Shown here one piece after another: positions 46,061 through 57,245 of a stretch of 64,000 nt of DNA (its first letter is position 1; every line of letters starts with the position of its first letter). Location of the stretch: the NCBI GenBank assembly GCA_007449985.2, contig VIIQ02000764.1:62001-126000 (forward strand), read 5' to 3'. The stretch is from Desmodesmus armatus (taxonomy: Eukaryota; Chlorophyta; Chlorophyceae; Sphaeropleales; Scenedesmaceae). The translations under genes and the position numbers were made by a program. The notes under the pieces are model-generated. The model saw only the letters and a list, made by a program, of their open reading frames with translations. It ran no database searches and had not been told where the DNA came from.

Positions 46061-48623
46061 GCGTGTCTGCCATCGTCCACGAATCGCTCTCAGCACAGTC
46101 ATCGCAAAGATGATCCTCAGCACCATCCTCTGAACCGCACAGCTGCCCAAGCGCTAGCTGATCCAAGAGGCCGGTCATGCTGTTGAGGCCGCTGTCAAGG
46201 CTGTGGCTACGGCGGATGACTGAAGCAACAGGGAGCGTGGGTTGAGCCGGACGGGTCAGCTCATGTACAGGTGGCGTGCCTGGGAGCAGCTGTGCCTGCA
46301 GGAAAAGCAGCGCACCAACGCGCGCAACAGCAGAACAGGGTTCCCGAGCGTCAGATATACATGCAGAAGAGCTGTGCATGGGAGGGAGCAACCATACAGA
46401 AAGCCAGCCAAGGCTCCAGATGCGCATGCATGAGCGTATAACATACTCTACTGTCACAGCCGTCAGGCATACTGCGCGCAGGCACAAACATGTGCGCAGC
46501 AAACACAGTGATAGTCACGCAAGGCACTGCGACACCAACAGCATCAAACCACCCCCCAGCACAACGTGCAGGAAACTCACACATGGGCTCCCATCCAGCT
46601 GCTCCTCAAGCGATGCTGCCCCAGCACTCTGCATGCGCATCAGCATCAGCTGCGCCATCAGCGCTGCACTGCTGCCGCTGCTGCAGGTGCTGCCAATGCT
46701 GCCGCTGCTGGCTTGGCAGGCAACGAGCTCTCCTGCTGCTGCTGGGTCTGCGGATGCTGGCTGCTGCTGGGGCAGCTCGGGGGGCTTGATGCCATGCTGC
46801 TCCAGCAGCTGCAGGAACACTTGCTTCTCCGCCTGTGGGGCAATGCAGCAGCACAGCACACGGATTTTCAAGACCTCTGACAACACCCAGGCACGCAGGT
46901 CCCGACGACTTGAGCCACCTCCTTGACTTGCACTGTCTTTTGCTGCTGACAACATGCTTGAGAGGTACAAACCAGCTTTACAAACACTGGTGCCAGCTGC
47001 CGGCCCGCAAATACATTGCCAGTTGCTTCTGGCACCAAGCCTGAGAGGCCAGATAAACCCAAAAGATAAGCCCAGCAGAGCTGCACTGCTGCCAGCTGGC
47101 GGCCCGCATGCGCACCTGCCACTGCTGCCCAGCGCGCTCAGCACGCGCTGCTGCCTCCCGCTGCGCCTCCAGCTGCAGCAGCAGCTCCCGCTGGCATTTG
47201 GCCAACAGCCGCAGCTGCGCATCCAAACTCTTGGCCCTCCTGGCTGTCGCCAGGACCTTGGACACCGCCTGGCAGAGGTTCACACGCTCTGGGGACACTG
47301 CGCAAACAAGCATGCAGCGGCGCCAGCAGCGGCAGCAGCAGCGGCAGCCCAACGGGTGAATGAGCGGTAAGGCGCGCGCGCCGAGTGATAGACATACTGG
47401 GCTGCCTTGCAGAGCCAGACGGGACATGTTAGCAGTGTGTTGAGGAATCCTTGCAGATAGGATGGGCATGAATGGGATGCTGGCAACAGTGGCAGTAGCG
47501 GCAGCAGAATTGCTCACCTTGCAGCTGCTCGCACAGCAGCTCCCGCTCCGCCATCAGCAGCGCATTGGCCCTGAACACAGCACAGCACAGCGCAGCACAC
47601 AGCACAGCGCAGCACACATAAACAAGAAGGTATGCCTAGAGCAAGACAGTGTCATGCAGGTGCACAGCCTACCAATGGCTGCAAGGTATCAAGACACTCC
47701 CGCAGCTGGGCTCAGACGTCTTGTGGACCCCACACTTGCACAAACCTACGCTGCGAGCTTTGCTACCAAAGAACTGTGGTATCCAGCCGTTCAGAATTTG
47801 CACGCATCCTGGAATGGCTGAGCACTTCAGCTCCCTGCAGGGGCTGACACAGCATGCACGAATTGCGCAGTGGCTGCAGTGCTGAGTTCCATACCGCAGG
47901 GACCAGCCTGAGTGCACAGCCGCTGCGTGCATGGAAACCGACCATAGGAGCTGGACTAGGCGCCACACACCTGTCTAGGTCTGCCCGCTGCTGGGCCACG
48001 TCTGCCTTGGCCTGAATCAGCTGCTGCAGTTCGTCCAGCAGTGAACCACAGTCCACCTCAGCTCGCTGCGCCTGTAGGGAGGCAGACAAACATAGCAGGG
48101 CGCAGTTTGATGTGAGGCAACCAAGCAACGGCCAGGGACCACAGCATTGCTGGGCATCCATGAATGATACATGTGTGCAAACCACTATACAGGCCTCTGA
48201 GTTTCCTACAGCATCAATCGAGGCAACAAGGAGGGGCGACGGGTGAGCAGACAGCCTCCTTACCCTCTTCAGCAGCTTGTCACTTGCACCATGCTGCCGC
48301 AACACATCCAGCTGCTTTGCCAGCTTCTCTGCTGCCCGCTGCTTGGCCTTGAGAGCGTTATCAGCCATCTCGATCACCGCCCTACATACAGCAACCGCCA
48401 TAGGGTTCGGATGATGTGCTGAAGGGCAATGTTGGGTGTGACAGCAGCAGTAAGCCCCTCACCTAACGGACTTCCAGGGCAGTGGAGCCTCACTGGATGC
48501 ATCCAGAGTAGTGAGTGATGGCGTGTAAAAGCCCTCCCTAAATAGACTGGGGCTGTCAGAACTCAAGAGTAAGCTTGCTGGCGATGGCTGGAGCTCAGCC
48601 TCAACACCAGCTGGAGGATCCAT
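45912..48623 (-). CDS. Hypothetical coiled-coil protein
   Basis: Seven exons in phase: 48623-48463, 48381-48264, 48071-47971, 47570-47518, 47297-47116, 46832-46581, 46295-45912; 416 residues. No family recognised. The N-terminus is Ser/Pro-rich (SLFREGFYTPSLTTLDASSE). Exons 2-5 are heptad-like and rich in Ala, Leu, Glu, Lys, Arg and Gln (ADNALKAKQRAAEKLAKQL, LLDELQQLIQAKADVAQQRA, LRLLAKCQRELLLQLEAQRE), typical of a long coiled coil. Then come a Pro/Gln/Ser-rich linker, a short helix (ALMAQLMLMRMQSAG), a Ser/Leu stretch (RRSHSLDSGLNSMTG) and an acidic patch. The same frame is open upstream to an ATG at 48833, so the start could be 70 codons earlier. It is likely a structural or scaffold protein by composition only. 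Confidence 0.7.
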
Positions 48624-48833
48624 GTTAACCCTCAGAAGGATGGATGAGATACAACCAGACCGATGAACGTGCGTTTGAAGGGAATTTGGGGAGTGTGCGT
48701 CACAATGTCGTTGAAGGGAACGTGAGGGAGTGCTGCGACGAGATGGAGCGTGAATTTGAGCAACACCCTGCCCCTTCATCCACTGAAACTGCATCCTCTC
48801 GCCTGGCATTCCCAAAGACAAGCCCAACGCCAT

Positions 48834-51317
48834 TCCGGGGTTGTGGTTTTGCCTTCAAAGTCTGGCTGCTAAACTGACTTGGGGATGCTACCGACGACTT
48901 GACAAGCGCACCGTCTAGCAACCGTGCACCACGTGGCTTTATCTTGGTTCTCCGCTCCCCTTGTGCCCGGCCAGGCTGGTCACCAGCCACCAGCAGGCTG
49001 GCCACCTATCTCACCAACCACGCTGAACGCTGGCCAGCCTCTACGGTCAGCGAGCCAGTGAGCATTTGTCCGTTCTGTGCGACCTTGTTGAAATGCGGCT
49101 AGTGTCAGCCCACTTTCCCCACAAGCAGGGCAGCTGTTTGACTGACTTGAAGTAAACCTGCACACACATGTGCACCCCCCCCCCCCCGAGGCTTGTGTGT
49201 CACGTGGATACGTTGACAGAGGCTAAGGGGACGCCCTAGGCCCAGCCTGTAGTACAGAACGACGTACATACTGTTGGTAACAGGGGCTTTGATGGACCTT
49301 GGTGAACTGTTGACGGGGACACCCGTTGTCACCCGTCAATGAGTCAGGTCCTACGTCGGCAAGGACGGCTATATAGCTGTTCCCCAAGCCCCCGACAGTA
49401 CTCTACTCTGGTTAGCGTCCCTGGTATAGGGCACGCGAAATTGTGTGTCCTCCATGGCCTGCCAGGCTGATCACCATGACTGGCCAGCCACCGGTGGTGG
49501 TCTGTCCTGTGCAAACATACTGCCACCATGCGTGTACAGCCACCACTCAAGAATTCACTCAAGTCCTGTGGCATGTTGCGCTTGTCATGGAATCTATTTC
49601 CTCGGGAGGCCCCTTCACACGGCAGTCATACATACATCAAGCACTTCTCCCCCCTATCGTTCGAAGGACTCCTTGACACTGCAACCCCATGACAGCACCG
49701 CAATGTGGGTACCGGTACCGGAGAGCCAGTCGAGTGGGTGCAAGGCAGGCCGTTTTGATTACACAACAGACAACACTGCATACATGCAGCTCTTGCAAAA
49801 TTGCATCAATCTCAGTTGTCCCAGCTCCAGCGGAGCAAACTTGCACCAAAGCACATGATGCATGTCATATGTTCCAAGTACACGTCAGAAGTCAGAAGTC
49901 AACTCAACACCCACATGCAGCCATGGGCAATCAAGTCCAGTAACAACGCATTCAACCGCATATGATCGCAAACGCGCAGACGCATCAACTGCCATGGGTG
50001 CTGTGTGCTGATGCACACTGGAGACATCCTGCATCGGCTGTTCATCCCATGCGCCCACGCACCAAATTCAAAGCAGCCTGCCCAGCATGCTCAGCACACA
50101 ACTTTGTTCTCAACAGACAGACAGCAATGCCAGCCCACACACCACATCACAACTGTTCAGCACATAGTGTACACTCCATGAGTAATGTTGGGGTAGGCAG
50201 GTGAGACCAGCATCGCAACTAAGAGGGACAAGCACCCCAGGCATTCATCGCCCCTGGGTGCAGTCTCTGTACTCTTGACATGAGTATGAACCCCTTGGCA
50301 ACCACGCCATACCGTACAGCCACACGCACACTGTTGCCAATACGGTATGCAATTGCTGCCATCACGGCGTGTCCTCTCTCAACTCAACACCGCCCGTCCC
50401 TTTGTGTACATGTGTCAAAACTGCACAACACCACACGGTACAAAATTGCACACCATCGCAAGGTGCTTTGTGTCAGCACAACAAGTGCATGTGCGCCCAA
50501 CTGGGATGCATAGGCAGGGTTACACCAGCTTGGCCCCATGTCCCCACATACAACCCAAGGGCCTCAAAGGCAACACCCCAGATACAGTCCCGCCCACATC
50601 TTGGAGCCCTCACCCCGGCACGAAGGTTTGCATGCACCACGGTCATTAAATGCTGTGTGTCAAGTCAAACGTGTTGCTGTATGGGCGGTTCTTGCACCCA
50701 CACCACATATTTGATGTGGTCTGGGAGCGACACAACATTCCAAAACGAGAGGCACCTTGCGGGTGGATCTTGCACCTGGAAATGCCATGGGGCATCCCGG
50801 CGCCGCCTCCAAACACTACTTCTGCCAGCAGTCATTAGGAACAGTAGACATGCCTGCCCAGTAACGTCATATGTAGACACAGCAACCTCAATGGAAGCTT
50901 GGCAAGGATGTTCCATGCCCTAACAAACCCTCCTTGCACACCGGCTGCCATCCCGCAGCATACCCATGCTGCAGCAGCACCAAACAACACCTGAAAGGTG
51001 GCTTTCATCTCCTGGCAAATCCCATCTCATCCCCTCTGGCTTCATACAGGTTCATACCTTCCCTGAGCACCAATCCTACCCCATTGCCCAGACCAGGGCT
51101 CCTCTGTGATCAATCCTCTGTCATCTTGTCTCTCCTGCCTTGCTTCCTGTGTCGGCTGAAGGCACAACAAAGCGCACCGCCACGCTTGCGCAGAGCCCTT
51201 CGCCCCCTAAAGACACCTCATCCGGAGTCCCTTCCTCAAGACGCAAACCCCGCTGCTACAAGTATACGTACACGCTTGCCACAGCCTTCAGCCCCTGCAT
51301 GGCCTGCCGGACGAGCT
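48834..51317. other. Intergenic, no gene assembled
   Basis: A minus-strand open frame at 49005-48700 (ERRTKIKPRGARLLDGALVK...) overlaps the upstream end of the coiled-coil gene in another frame and could be a 5' exon. The remainder to 51317 shows no exon chain. There is a poly-C run near 49178-49190. Confidence 0.35.
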
Positions 51318-51385
51318 TCATGCCTTCTTAGCGGAGGCATTCTTGGGAGCCTTAAGAAGCTTCTTGGGTGCTTGCCACAGCCTAT
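51318..51385 (-). pseudogene. Duplicate of the histone H1 terminal exon end
   Basis: Encodes APKKLLKAPKNASAKKA and a stop, echoing the real tail (KRAKKAAPKKALAKKA, stop at 51443). The flanking CTTGCCACAGCC...CCCCTGCATGGCC is duplicated around it. It lies downstream of the real stop and could be a relic or an alternative last exon. Confidence 0.6.
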
Positions 51386-51442
51386 GGCCCCTGCATGGCC
51401 CGTACCTGCAGGGCGGGCCTCCGAGGCCCGGGCATGAGTGAC

Positions 51443-52580
51443 TCATGCCTTCTTGGCGAGAGCCTTCTTGGGTGCCGCCTTCTTGGCCCGCTTGGCTGGG
51501 CCCTCCATCTTGGTTGAAGCTCCCTTGCGCTTGGGCAGCCTCACAGGGGTGGCCTTGGGCTTGGCCTCCTTCGGGGCCTGCAGGATGCATCGCAAGGTTG
51601 GCAGCAGCCGCAGCAGCAGGCTGATTGGCTCCTGCAGCTGCGCAGTCGCACATGCACGCATGTGCCACAACGATTGTGCTGACTTTGGCGCCAGGAGGTT
51701 CATGTTCAACCCTGCATTTGGGGGTGGTTCCTGCAGTCTGCATGCTTGATGCGTTCACCCCACCCTCTCAGCGGTAGCAGTGGTACCAGTGGTATCGGCA
51801 TGTGCCAGTATCAAGCTGTTGGTTGTAGAAAAGCTGTTGTCCACGACTGCAAGTCGCCTGCAGTGCAGGCAAGGTGGCAGCTTACCTTCATCTCACGCGG
51901 CTTCCTGTGCAGCCTCTTCTCCTCCTTTGCTGCCATGCTCTTGGACAGCCTGAAGGTGCCCATGTGTCCAGCAGCGTGAGCCAGCTGCTTCTTCTTCATC
52001 ATCATCTTGACAGCGTTGTTGAGGCGCTTCTCCCATCCATTGGACATCTGCGCGAAACAGGCAGAACACATGTAATTCAGGCACGCTAGCATCGCAGCAC
52101 ACTGTTACAAACCATGGTATGATGCAAACTGAGATCACAGTAGGCCTGCCACAGCCTGGCCATGCATTGTGTTCACGGGATGATCAGATGGGCAGATGGC
52201 AAGTAGTCCGAGTCCGGCAACTGGCCCCATGAAGAGGCGCTCAACTGCACCGAGGTACATATCAGTCATATAATCCCGCATTGAGCCTCAGACGCACCGC
52301 TTACCGCACCAAACAAATTTCCGAAACATTTTTCCCGGGAGTCCAGTCAGCAACTCAAAGCACAAGAAAAGCACGCGAACAGCGGCTGAAACGTTGCGCA
52401 AGGGCCCAAACAAACCTTGTAGTGCTCGCCCATGTACTTCTTGATGCTCTGCAGCGAGTGACCGTGGTGTTGCACCTCAGGGGACGTCTCCATTGCGTCC
52501 AAGCCATGCAGCGCCTCGCACACCATTCTGGGGAATGGAGGGTGCATGGGCTTCTTAGACACGTTCACAGCCTCAGCCAT
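51443..52580 (-). CDS. Linker histone H1
   Basis: Chromatin protein that binds linker DNA at the nucleosome dyad. Exons 52580-52416, 52047-51886 and 51577-51443 join in phase 0 to 153 residues. The winged-helix globular domain spans about residues 10-95: HPPFPRMVCEALHGL, SLQSIKKYMGEHYK, GWEKRLNNAVKMMMKKKQL, HMGTFRLS. This matches the HPPY..MI.EAI..L / S...I.K.I / V...L..LV..G.L / G..G.F.L pattern of the family. The tail is short and basic (PKATPVRLPKRKGA...KKAAPKKALAKKA), as in algae and protists. The ATG at 52580 is the first in frame. Lys-tail repeats and a trailing duplicate exon end suggest local duplication. Confidence 0.88.
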
Positions 52581-52961
52581 TGCTGCAATGTGCGCCTGTA
52601 ATTGGCAGATACTTGATTTCAGCTCAATTGACCAGCTTGTGTAGAGTTCCCACTGTGGTACGTGCGCTTTGTCAACAGTTTTGTGACGTGAGATGATGAC
52701 TGATTGCGCGCTTTGAATGTACAACTCGAGTTTTGGGGCTCACTATACCCATGTCAAAATATCTGGAGTCAGGCCCACCCACAGAGTATTGTGCATGATG
52801 CCAGGGCTGCTATCACCTGTGCAAGAAATGAAGCTGAAGCCTTGCAAGCTTTTACATCCTGCCTACCTGTGCGAGCAGGGTTACACATCCAAGGTACGGA
52901 GCACACTGGCAACAGCAGCAACCACAGCAACACAGCAACGGCAATGGCTGCCGCTGCATCG

Positions 52962-55157
52962 TCAGTTTCCTGCTGCACTTGTCAACGTAACAGCCTGCGC
53001 AGCAGCCTGGTGCGCTGGGGCACTATGAGGCGGCTTGCCCAGCAATGGCAGCTCGTTGCGCAGCGCCTGCAGGAACTCCTCATACTGCAGAGGCAGGCAG
53101 GACAGACAGCCAGGCAAGCAAGTCTGGATAGCCCATCCCTAGAAAGAGGCAAAGTCAGCTGTTGGCATTGGCAGCTGATGCAGGGCAAACATATGTCACC
53201 ATCCTGCAACATGTTTTCTTTACCCCATCCATGTGTCAAGCTGGGCCTTGTTGAACACTACTGTCTCAAGCTGGGCGACAACAAGACTCACCCCCACGAC
53301 ACCGTCAGCGTTCTTGTCCATGATCCCCACAAAGGTGCTGATCTCCTCTGCTGTCAGGAGGTCACCCAACTCCTTCATGGTGGTTGTCAGCTCTGCATGT
53401 GTGTGAAAAGCACAGCACAGCACAGCACAGCAGCACAAAAGTGTAGTGGAAACACCAGCTGCCTTGCCAGCACACATCACCAGCTGCTTTTAGCAGATGC
53501 GTGGCAGGAGTGGCTGCTCTTTTGCCATGCGTGTGCAGCTGTGCTGTGAATCGTGAGGGGCCATGCGGGACCCAGAGTCATGCAACACAGTCATGTGGTG
53601 GTGGCTGCTGCTGCAGCGGCTGCAGACACGGTCGCCCTGTATGCTCAAAGACACAAGTCTACTGTTGACTTGTGCCTTGGCCATAGTGTGGATGCATAAC
53701 ACTCAGGGCCAGTGCATGCCTGGTCAAGCATGGCTGCTCAGCAGCCATCAAGTTGACCTGCTGCTGTCTGGCTGACCTGCTATGGAGATCTCCTTGTTCC
53801 CATCCCTGTCAAAAAACATGAAGGCCTGCTCCAGGATTTGTTCTTCATTCACAGACTCTGCCAGCAGCAGCTTCCTGCAAGGCCACAACACAAGCAGAGG
53901 GGTTGCCCAGCACATCAGCGCAGACAGAAGGGCGGCTGCAGGGTAGCTGCAGGGTGGCTGCAGACTTTTAAGCCAGTCTGGTCATGCGCCTGATGCAACA
54001 GCACATTGCGCCAATCCGCAACCCCATAAGCAGAGGGGTTGCCCAGCACATTAGCGCAGGGTGGCTGCAGGGTGGCTGCAGACTTTCACATGCCTAGGCC
54101 CTAGGTTGAACGTGGTTGTGCCACCTGATGCAACAGCAGGTTGCGCCAATGCTCAACTTGGCTGCACAGTAGCTAGCTGGCATGTTGGATGCCCAGCGTT
54201 CGGCTGCTGGTGTAAGCCTTGACGCGCCAAGGCGTTGGCTGTAGGGTTGCCTGGGGGTGCATGTGGGCAGCAGTCCACTGATGCAGATTGCATGCATCCA
54301 ACAGCAACTCCTGATGATGAAACGCTGGCTTGTACAGATGTACCACATGCTGGGCATACACTGCCTCTGTGGTCTGTAAGAGCGCTGATAAGTGGCACTT
54401 ACCAGACATGCGCCAGCTCACCCCATCTGAGTGTGTTGTGCTTGTGGAGCTTCAGCTGCCTCAGCTTGCTTTCCAGCACATCAAGGGTGGGGTTCTGCAC
54501 ACCATCATAGTGCATAACATGCACACACAGGTGCGTAACCAGGCGCACCCATAGGAACCAGTTGCTGACTGTGACTAGGATTGCCAATTTGCACTCTGGT
54601 CCTGTGCTTTTGCTGGGCGATCATCAGCCTCTGTTATCCAGCACACAGTGTGGCAGGCATCATGGGGAAAAAGGGGGGTGTGACGATTATGTCCTGTCAT
54701 GGCAGCACCTGCTACTGGGCACCCTAGGCACCCATGCAATAGCTTCTGCTGCCCAGCCATGCTGCAGGCCGGACTGGGACAGATGGCAGTGAGTGTACGA
54801 GTTGCCAGCTCACCAGCCCAACAGCAAACAGGAAATCAAGGCACTGATCGCGCGGAAGTGCTTCCAGGTGGTCCGTGAGCTGCAGCAGTTGCAGTGCCTC
54901 TGCTCCAGTGGCTGTGGGGGTCGTGACAACAAGATGCAGAAAAGAGTGTCACAAAGTCACAAGGACGAGGCTGGCTGATTGGAGTGTTATAGAGGGAGGG
55001 GGGGTGTCAGGAGCATACTGAAGACTCAGTTGAGCTGTTCAGGAGTACATCACTTGCCTAGCTGTTGCTCTGTGAGGCCCGAGGTTTCTGCTTCCAGGCG
55101 CACTGCTGCTGCTGCTGCTTGGCGCTGCTTTATCAACCTGGCGATGGGTGCAAACAT
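52962..55157 (-). CDS. EF-hand calcium-binding protein
   Basis: Calcium sensor-like protein of 203 residues. Exons 55157-55058, 54911-54814, 54494-54403, 53874-53777, 53392-53292 and 53084-52962 all agree in phase. The first intron starts with GC (CTAG/GCAAGT) and ends in CACAG; the others are GT..AG. The N-terminus is MFAPIARLIKQRQAAAAAV, helix-like. The middle (LQLLQLTDHLEALPRDQ, TLDVLESKLRQLKLHKHN) looks like degenerate EF-hand helices. The C-lobe has two canonical 12-residue loops, DRDGNKEISIAE and DKNADGVVGYEE, each with Asp/Asn/Glu ligands at 1, 3, 5 and 12; both loops are split by introns. The sequence resembles the C-lobe of calmodulin or CDPK, but no kinase domain precedes it. It is divergent to fibrillin, 269 bp apart. 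Confidence 0.85.
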
Positions 55158-55426
55158 GGCAGTTCAGGGGGTTGTGATTCATTCAGTTCGATCAATAGTT
55201 CCGTCCCTGAAGAACTGCAGGCCTTGAAGGATCTTTGGGGCTGACAGAACCATTCAAACCCAGCTTACATAATCATGCAGGTTCCAGCAGCCGTGCTGTC
55301 AGTCAAGAGCCTTCTTAGGGTCAGGCCTTGAAGGATTTTTGTAAAAGTGCAAAGGCACCCCCTCAAGGCCAGGCAGTGCGGGGAGCATTTTTGTCACCCC
55401 ATAGATCACCAATATTTTCTCGTACA
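55158..55426. promoter_or_regulatory. Divergent promoter gap, EF-hand gene / fibrillin
   Basis: Only 269 bp lie between the two start codons, so both 5' UTRs and promoters are packed here. A short direct repeat, GGCCTTGAAGGAT, occurs at 55221 and 55325. Confidence 0.45.
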
Positions 55427-56959
55427 ATGGCGTTCATTTGCCCCCAAAATCTTCATCAGCGACACACATGTAGTGTTCCAAAGACATCTGGTGGTGTGCA
55501 GCGGTTGCCACGTGTCGTCAGCAGAGCGACTGTCAGCAGTAAGCAGGCACAGCCTGTAATTGAGGAGCTCATGCAGCTGGTTGCTGGAACAGACAGGGGC
55601 CTCAACACCCCAGATCAGTTGCAGAAGTCCATCCTTGCAAACGTCGAGCAGCTGAAGGCAGCGCAGGCTGGAAAGCAGACCACTGATGCAGCTTTGCTGT
55701 CAGCGACATGGAAGGTACGGGGTCCCCACAGGACATGTACTGCCTCGCCCCAACATTGAAAGCAGTGCTGGACTTGCAGTTGAACCCAGTAGCGTATGCG
55801 AACAATAAGACATTAGCAGCGTAGTGCACGCATAATGCACATGCCCTGGAATGTCCTGCTGTGTAGCTGCTCTGGACTACAGAGAAGGAAACCCTCTTCA
55901 TCGTCAAAAATGCGGGAGTGTTTGGCACAAAGGCTGGTGAAGTGTACCAGGTAAGCCTGCAGAGGAGCTCTATGCTGCTTATGCTTGCATGAGATTGATG
56001 ACTTGCATGACTTGAGTTCCCGTCCTAAGTTGGTACAGCAGCAGGCCTTAGCCACAGGCGTCAGTTTGCCTGCACAGGCTTGCATACACACCTCTGGAAG
56101 AATGAAAGCCGGCAGGAAGCCTATACCAGCCATGATGCACTGGGGGGGGGGGGCTCAAGCAGACAGCTTGTCCTGCTGTCAGCTCCATGCCCCTGCATAC
56201 CAGCCTAAAGTTTGCCCTGATTGTGTGCAGGTGATTGACGTCGACTCTCAGCGGCTACAGAACGTCATCACCTTCCCTCCTTCGGGCGCGTTCATCGTTG
56301 ACAGCAGCATAGCAGTTGAGACTGAGCAGCGGGTCAGCTTCAAGTTCAACGCAGCAAAGCTGAAGACAGCCAGCAAGGACTGGGGAGTGCCTCCGTTTGG
56401 CCAAGGCTGGTAAGTGTGCTCTTGCAGGAAATCACAAAAAACAGCACAGCAATGGTGGTGGTGGTGCAAGGGTATCAAACCGAGTCGTGGATTACTGCAG
56501 CACTGGGGAGTGCCGCCGTTCGGCCGAGGCTGGTAGGTGTACGTACTCTTGTAGGGAAGGGCAGAAAGGCAGCACAGCAATGGTGGTCGTGGTGGTGCAC
56601 GGGCTTTTGTGGGTACGAGAGAGCTGCTTTCTGCCTGTGAAGCTCTCTGCAGCAGCCACCATGCGCACGCGGCTGGTGTGGTTGGTGAGGTGCCGGACAT
56701 GTGTATGCAAAGCTTGCAGTTTCAGCTATCTGTGTTGATGATCAACCTATGCACCACCCAGTGTGTCTGGGGTGACAGGCTGTAAGCTGGCAGCTGTTGT
56801 GCTGGCTCTGACCAACCCGCCCACCCACCCCCTCCTGTTCACTGCTCTGCGCACAGGTTTGATACTATCTACGTTGACGACAACTTGCGCGTTGCGCAGG
56901 ACATCAGGGGTGACACACTCATAGTGACACGCGACGGTCCTCCCCGGATCTTCACTTGA
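55427..56959 (+). CDS. Plastid lipid-associated protein / fibrillin (PAP_fibrillin)
   Basis: Plastid protein of plastoglobules or thylakoids that binds lipophilic compounds. Exons 55427-55714, 55867-55950, 56231-56409 and 56857-56959 join in phase to 217 residues. The first ~40 residues (MAFICPQNLHQRHTCSVPKT...) are Ser/Arg/Val-rich without acids, a likely plastid transit peptide. Family signs: ELMQLVAGTDRGLNTP near residue 50, LSATWKLLWTTEKETLFIVK (W-x-LL-x-TT), then NVITFPPSGAFIVDSS and FDTIYVDDNLRVAQDIRGDT followed by LIVTRDGPPRIF at the end (a YLD..LRI.RG..G..FVL-like block). Parts of exons 3 and 4 are duplicated just downstream of themselves. Confidence 0.88.
56380..56602 (+). repeat. 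Tandem duplication of fibrillin exon 3 end with its donor
   Basis: 56380-56472 (exon end WGVPPFGQGW plus GTAAGT and intron) is repeated from 56502 with GGGAGTGCCGCCGTTCGGCC, a GTAGGT donor at 56533 and the same AACAGCACAGCAATGGTGGT-like sequence. The copy is preceded by CTGCAG, so it could act as a small extra exon. Confidence 0.85.
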
Positions 56960-57245
56960 GGGGCACTTGGTTGACAGCAGCCCCTCTCACTCATTTGCGG
57001 TCAATTCCAAGGTCAGGTGCTGCAGAGGGAGGCTTTTGGGTTTGAGAGGGCTGGAACTGGCTTCATGCGTGTTCTGAAGTGGCCTTTTGGGGGGCATGTG
57101 GGGTGTGTGAGCGTTGCGCAGGACATCAGGGGTGATACACTCATAGTGACACGTGACGGTCCTCCCCGCATCTTCAACTGAGGGGTGCTTGGTTGTTGCC
57201 AGCCCCTCTCACCTATTTTCGGTCACTCTCAAGGTCAGGTGCTGG
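56889..57245 (+). repeat. 222-bp-period duplication of the fibrillin last exon
   Basis: The segment from GCGTTGCGCAGGACATCAGG through the stop codon at 56957-56959 and beyond is repeated at 57111 with few changes (VAQDIRGDTLIVTRDGPPRI, then FN and TGA). The second copy is in the 3' UTR or beyond. Confidence 0.9.

Noticed and set aside
46515..47222. Long plus- and minus-strand open frames over CAG/CTG-rich exons
   Set aside because: GCN/CAG repeats keep all frames open. Only the minus frame with phase-matched splice sites fits the coiled-coil gene.
54793..54978. Plus-strand frame with a protein-like look (KQEIKALIARKCFQVVRELQ)
   Set aside because: Exactly antisense to EF-hand exon 2, which has good splice borders and fits the phase chain of a full gene.
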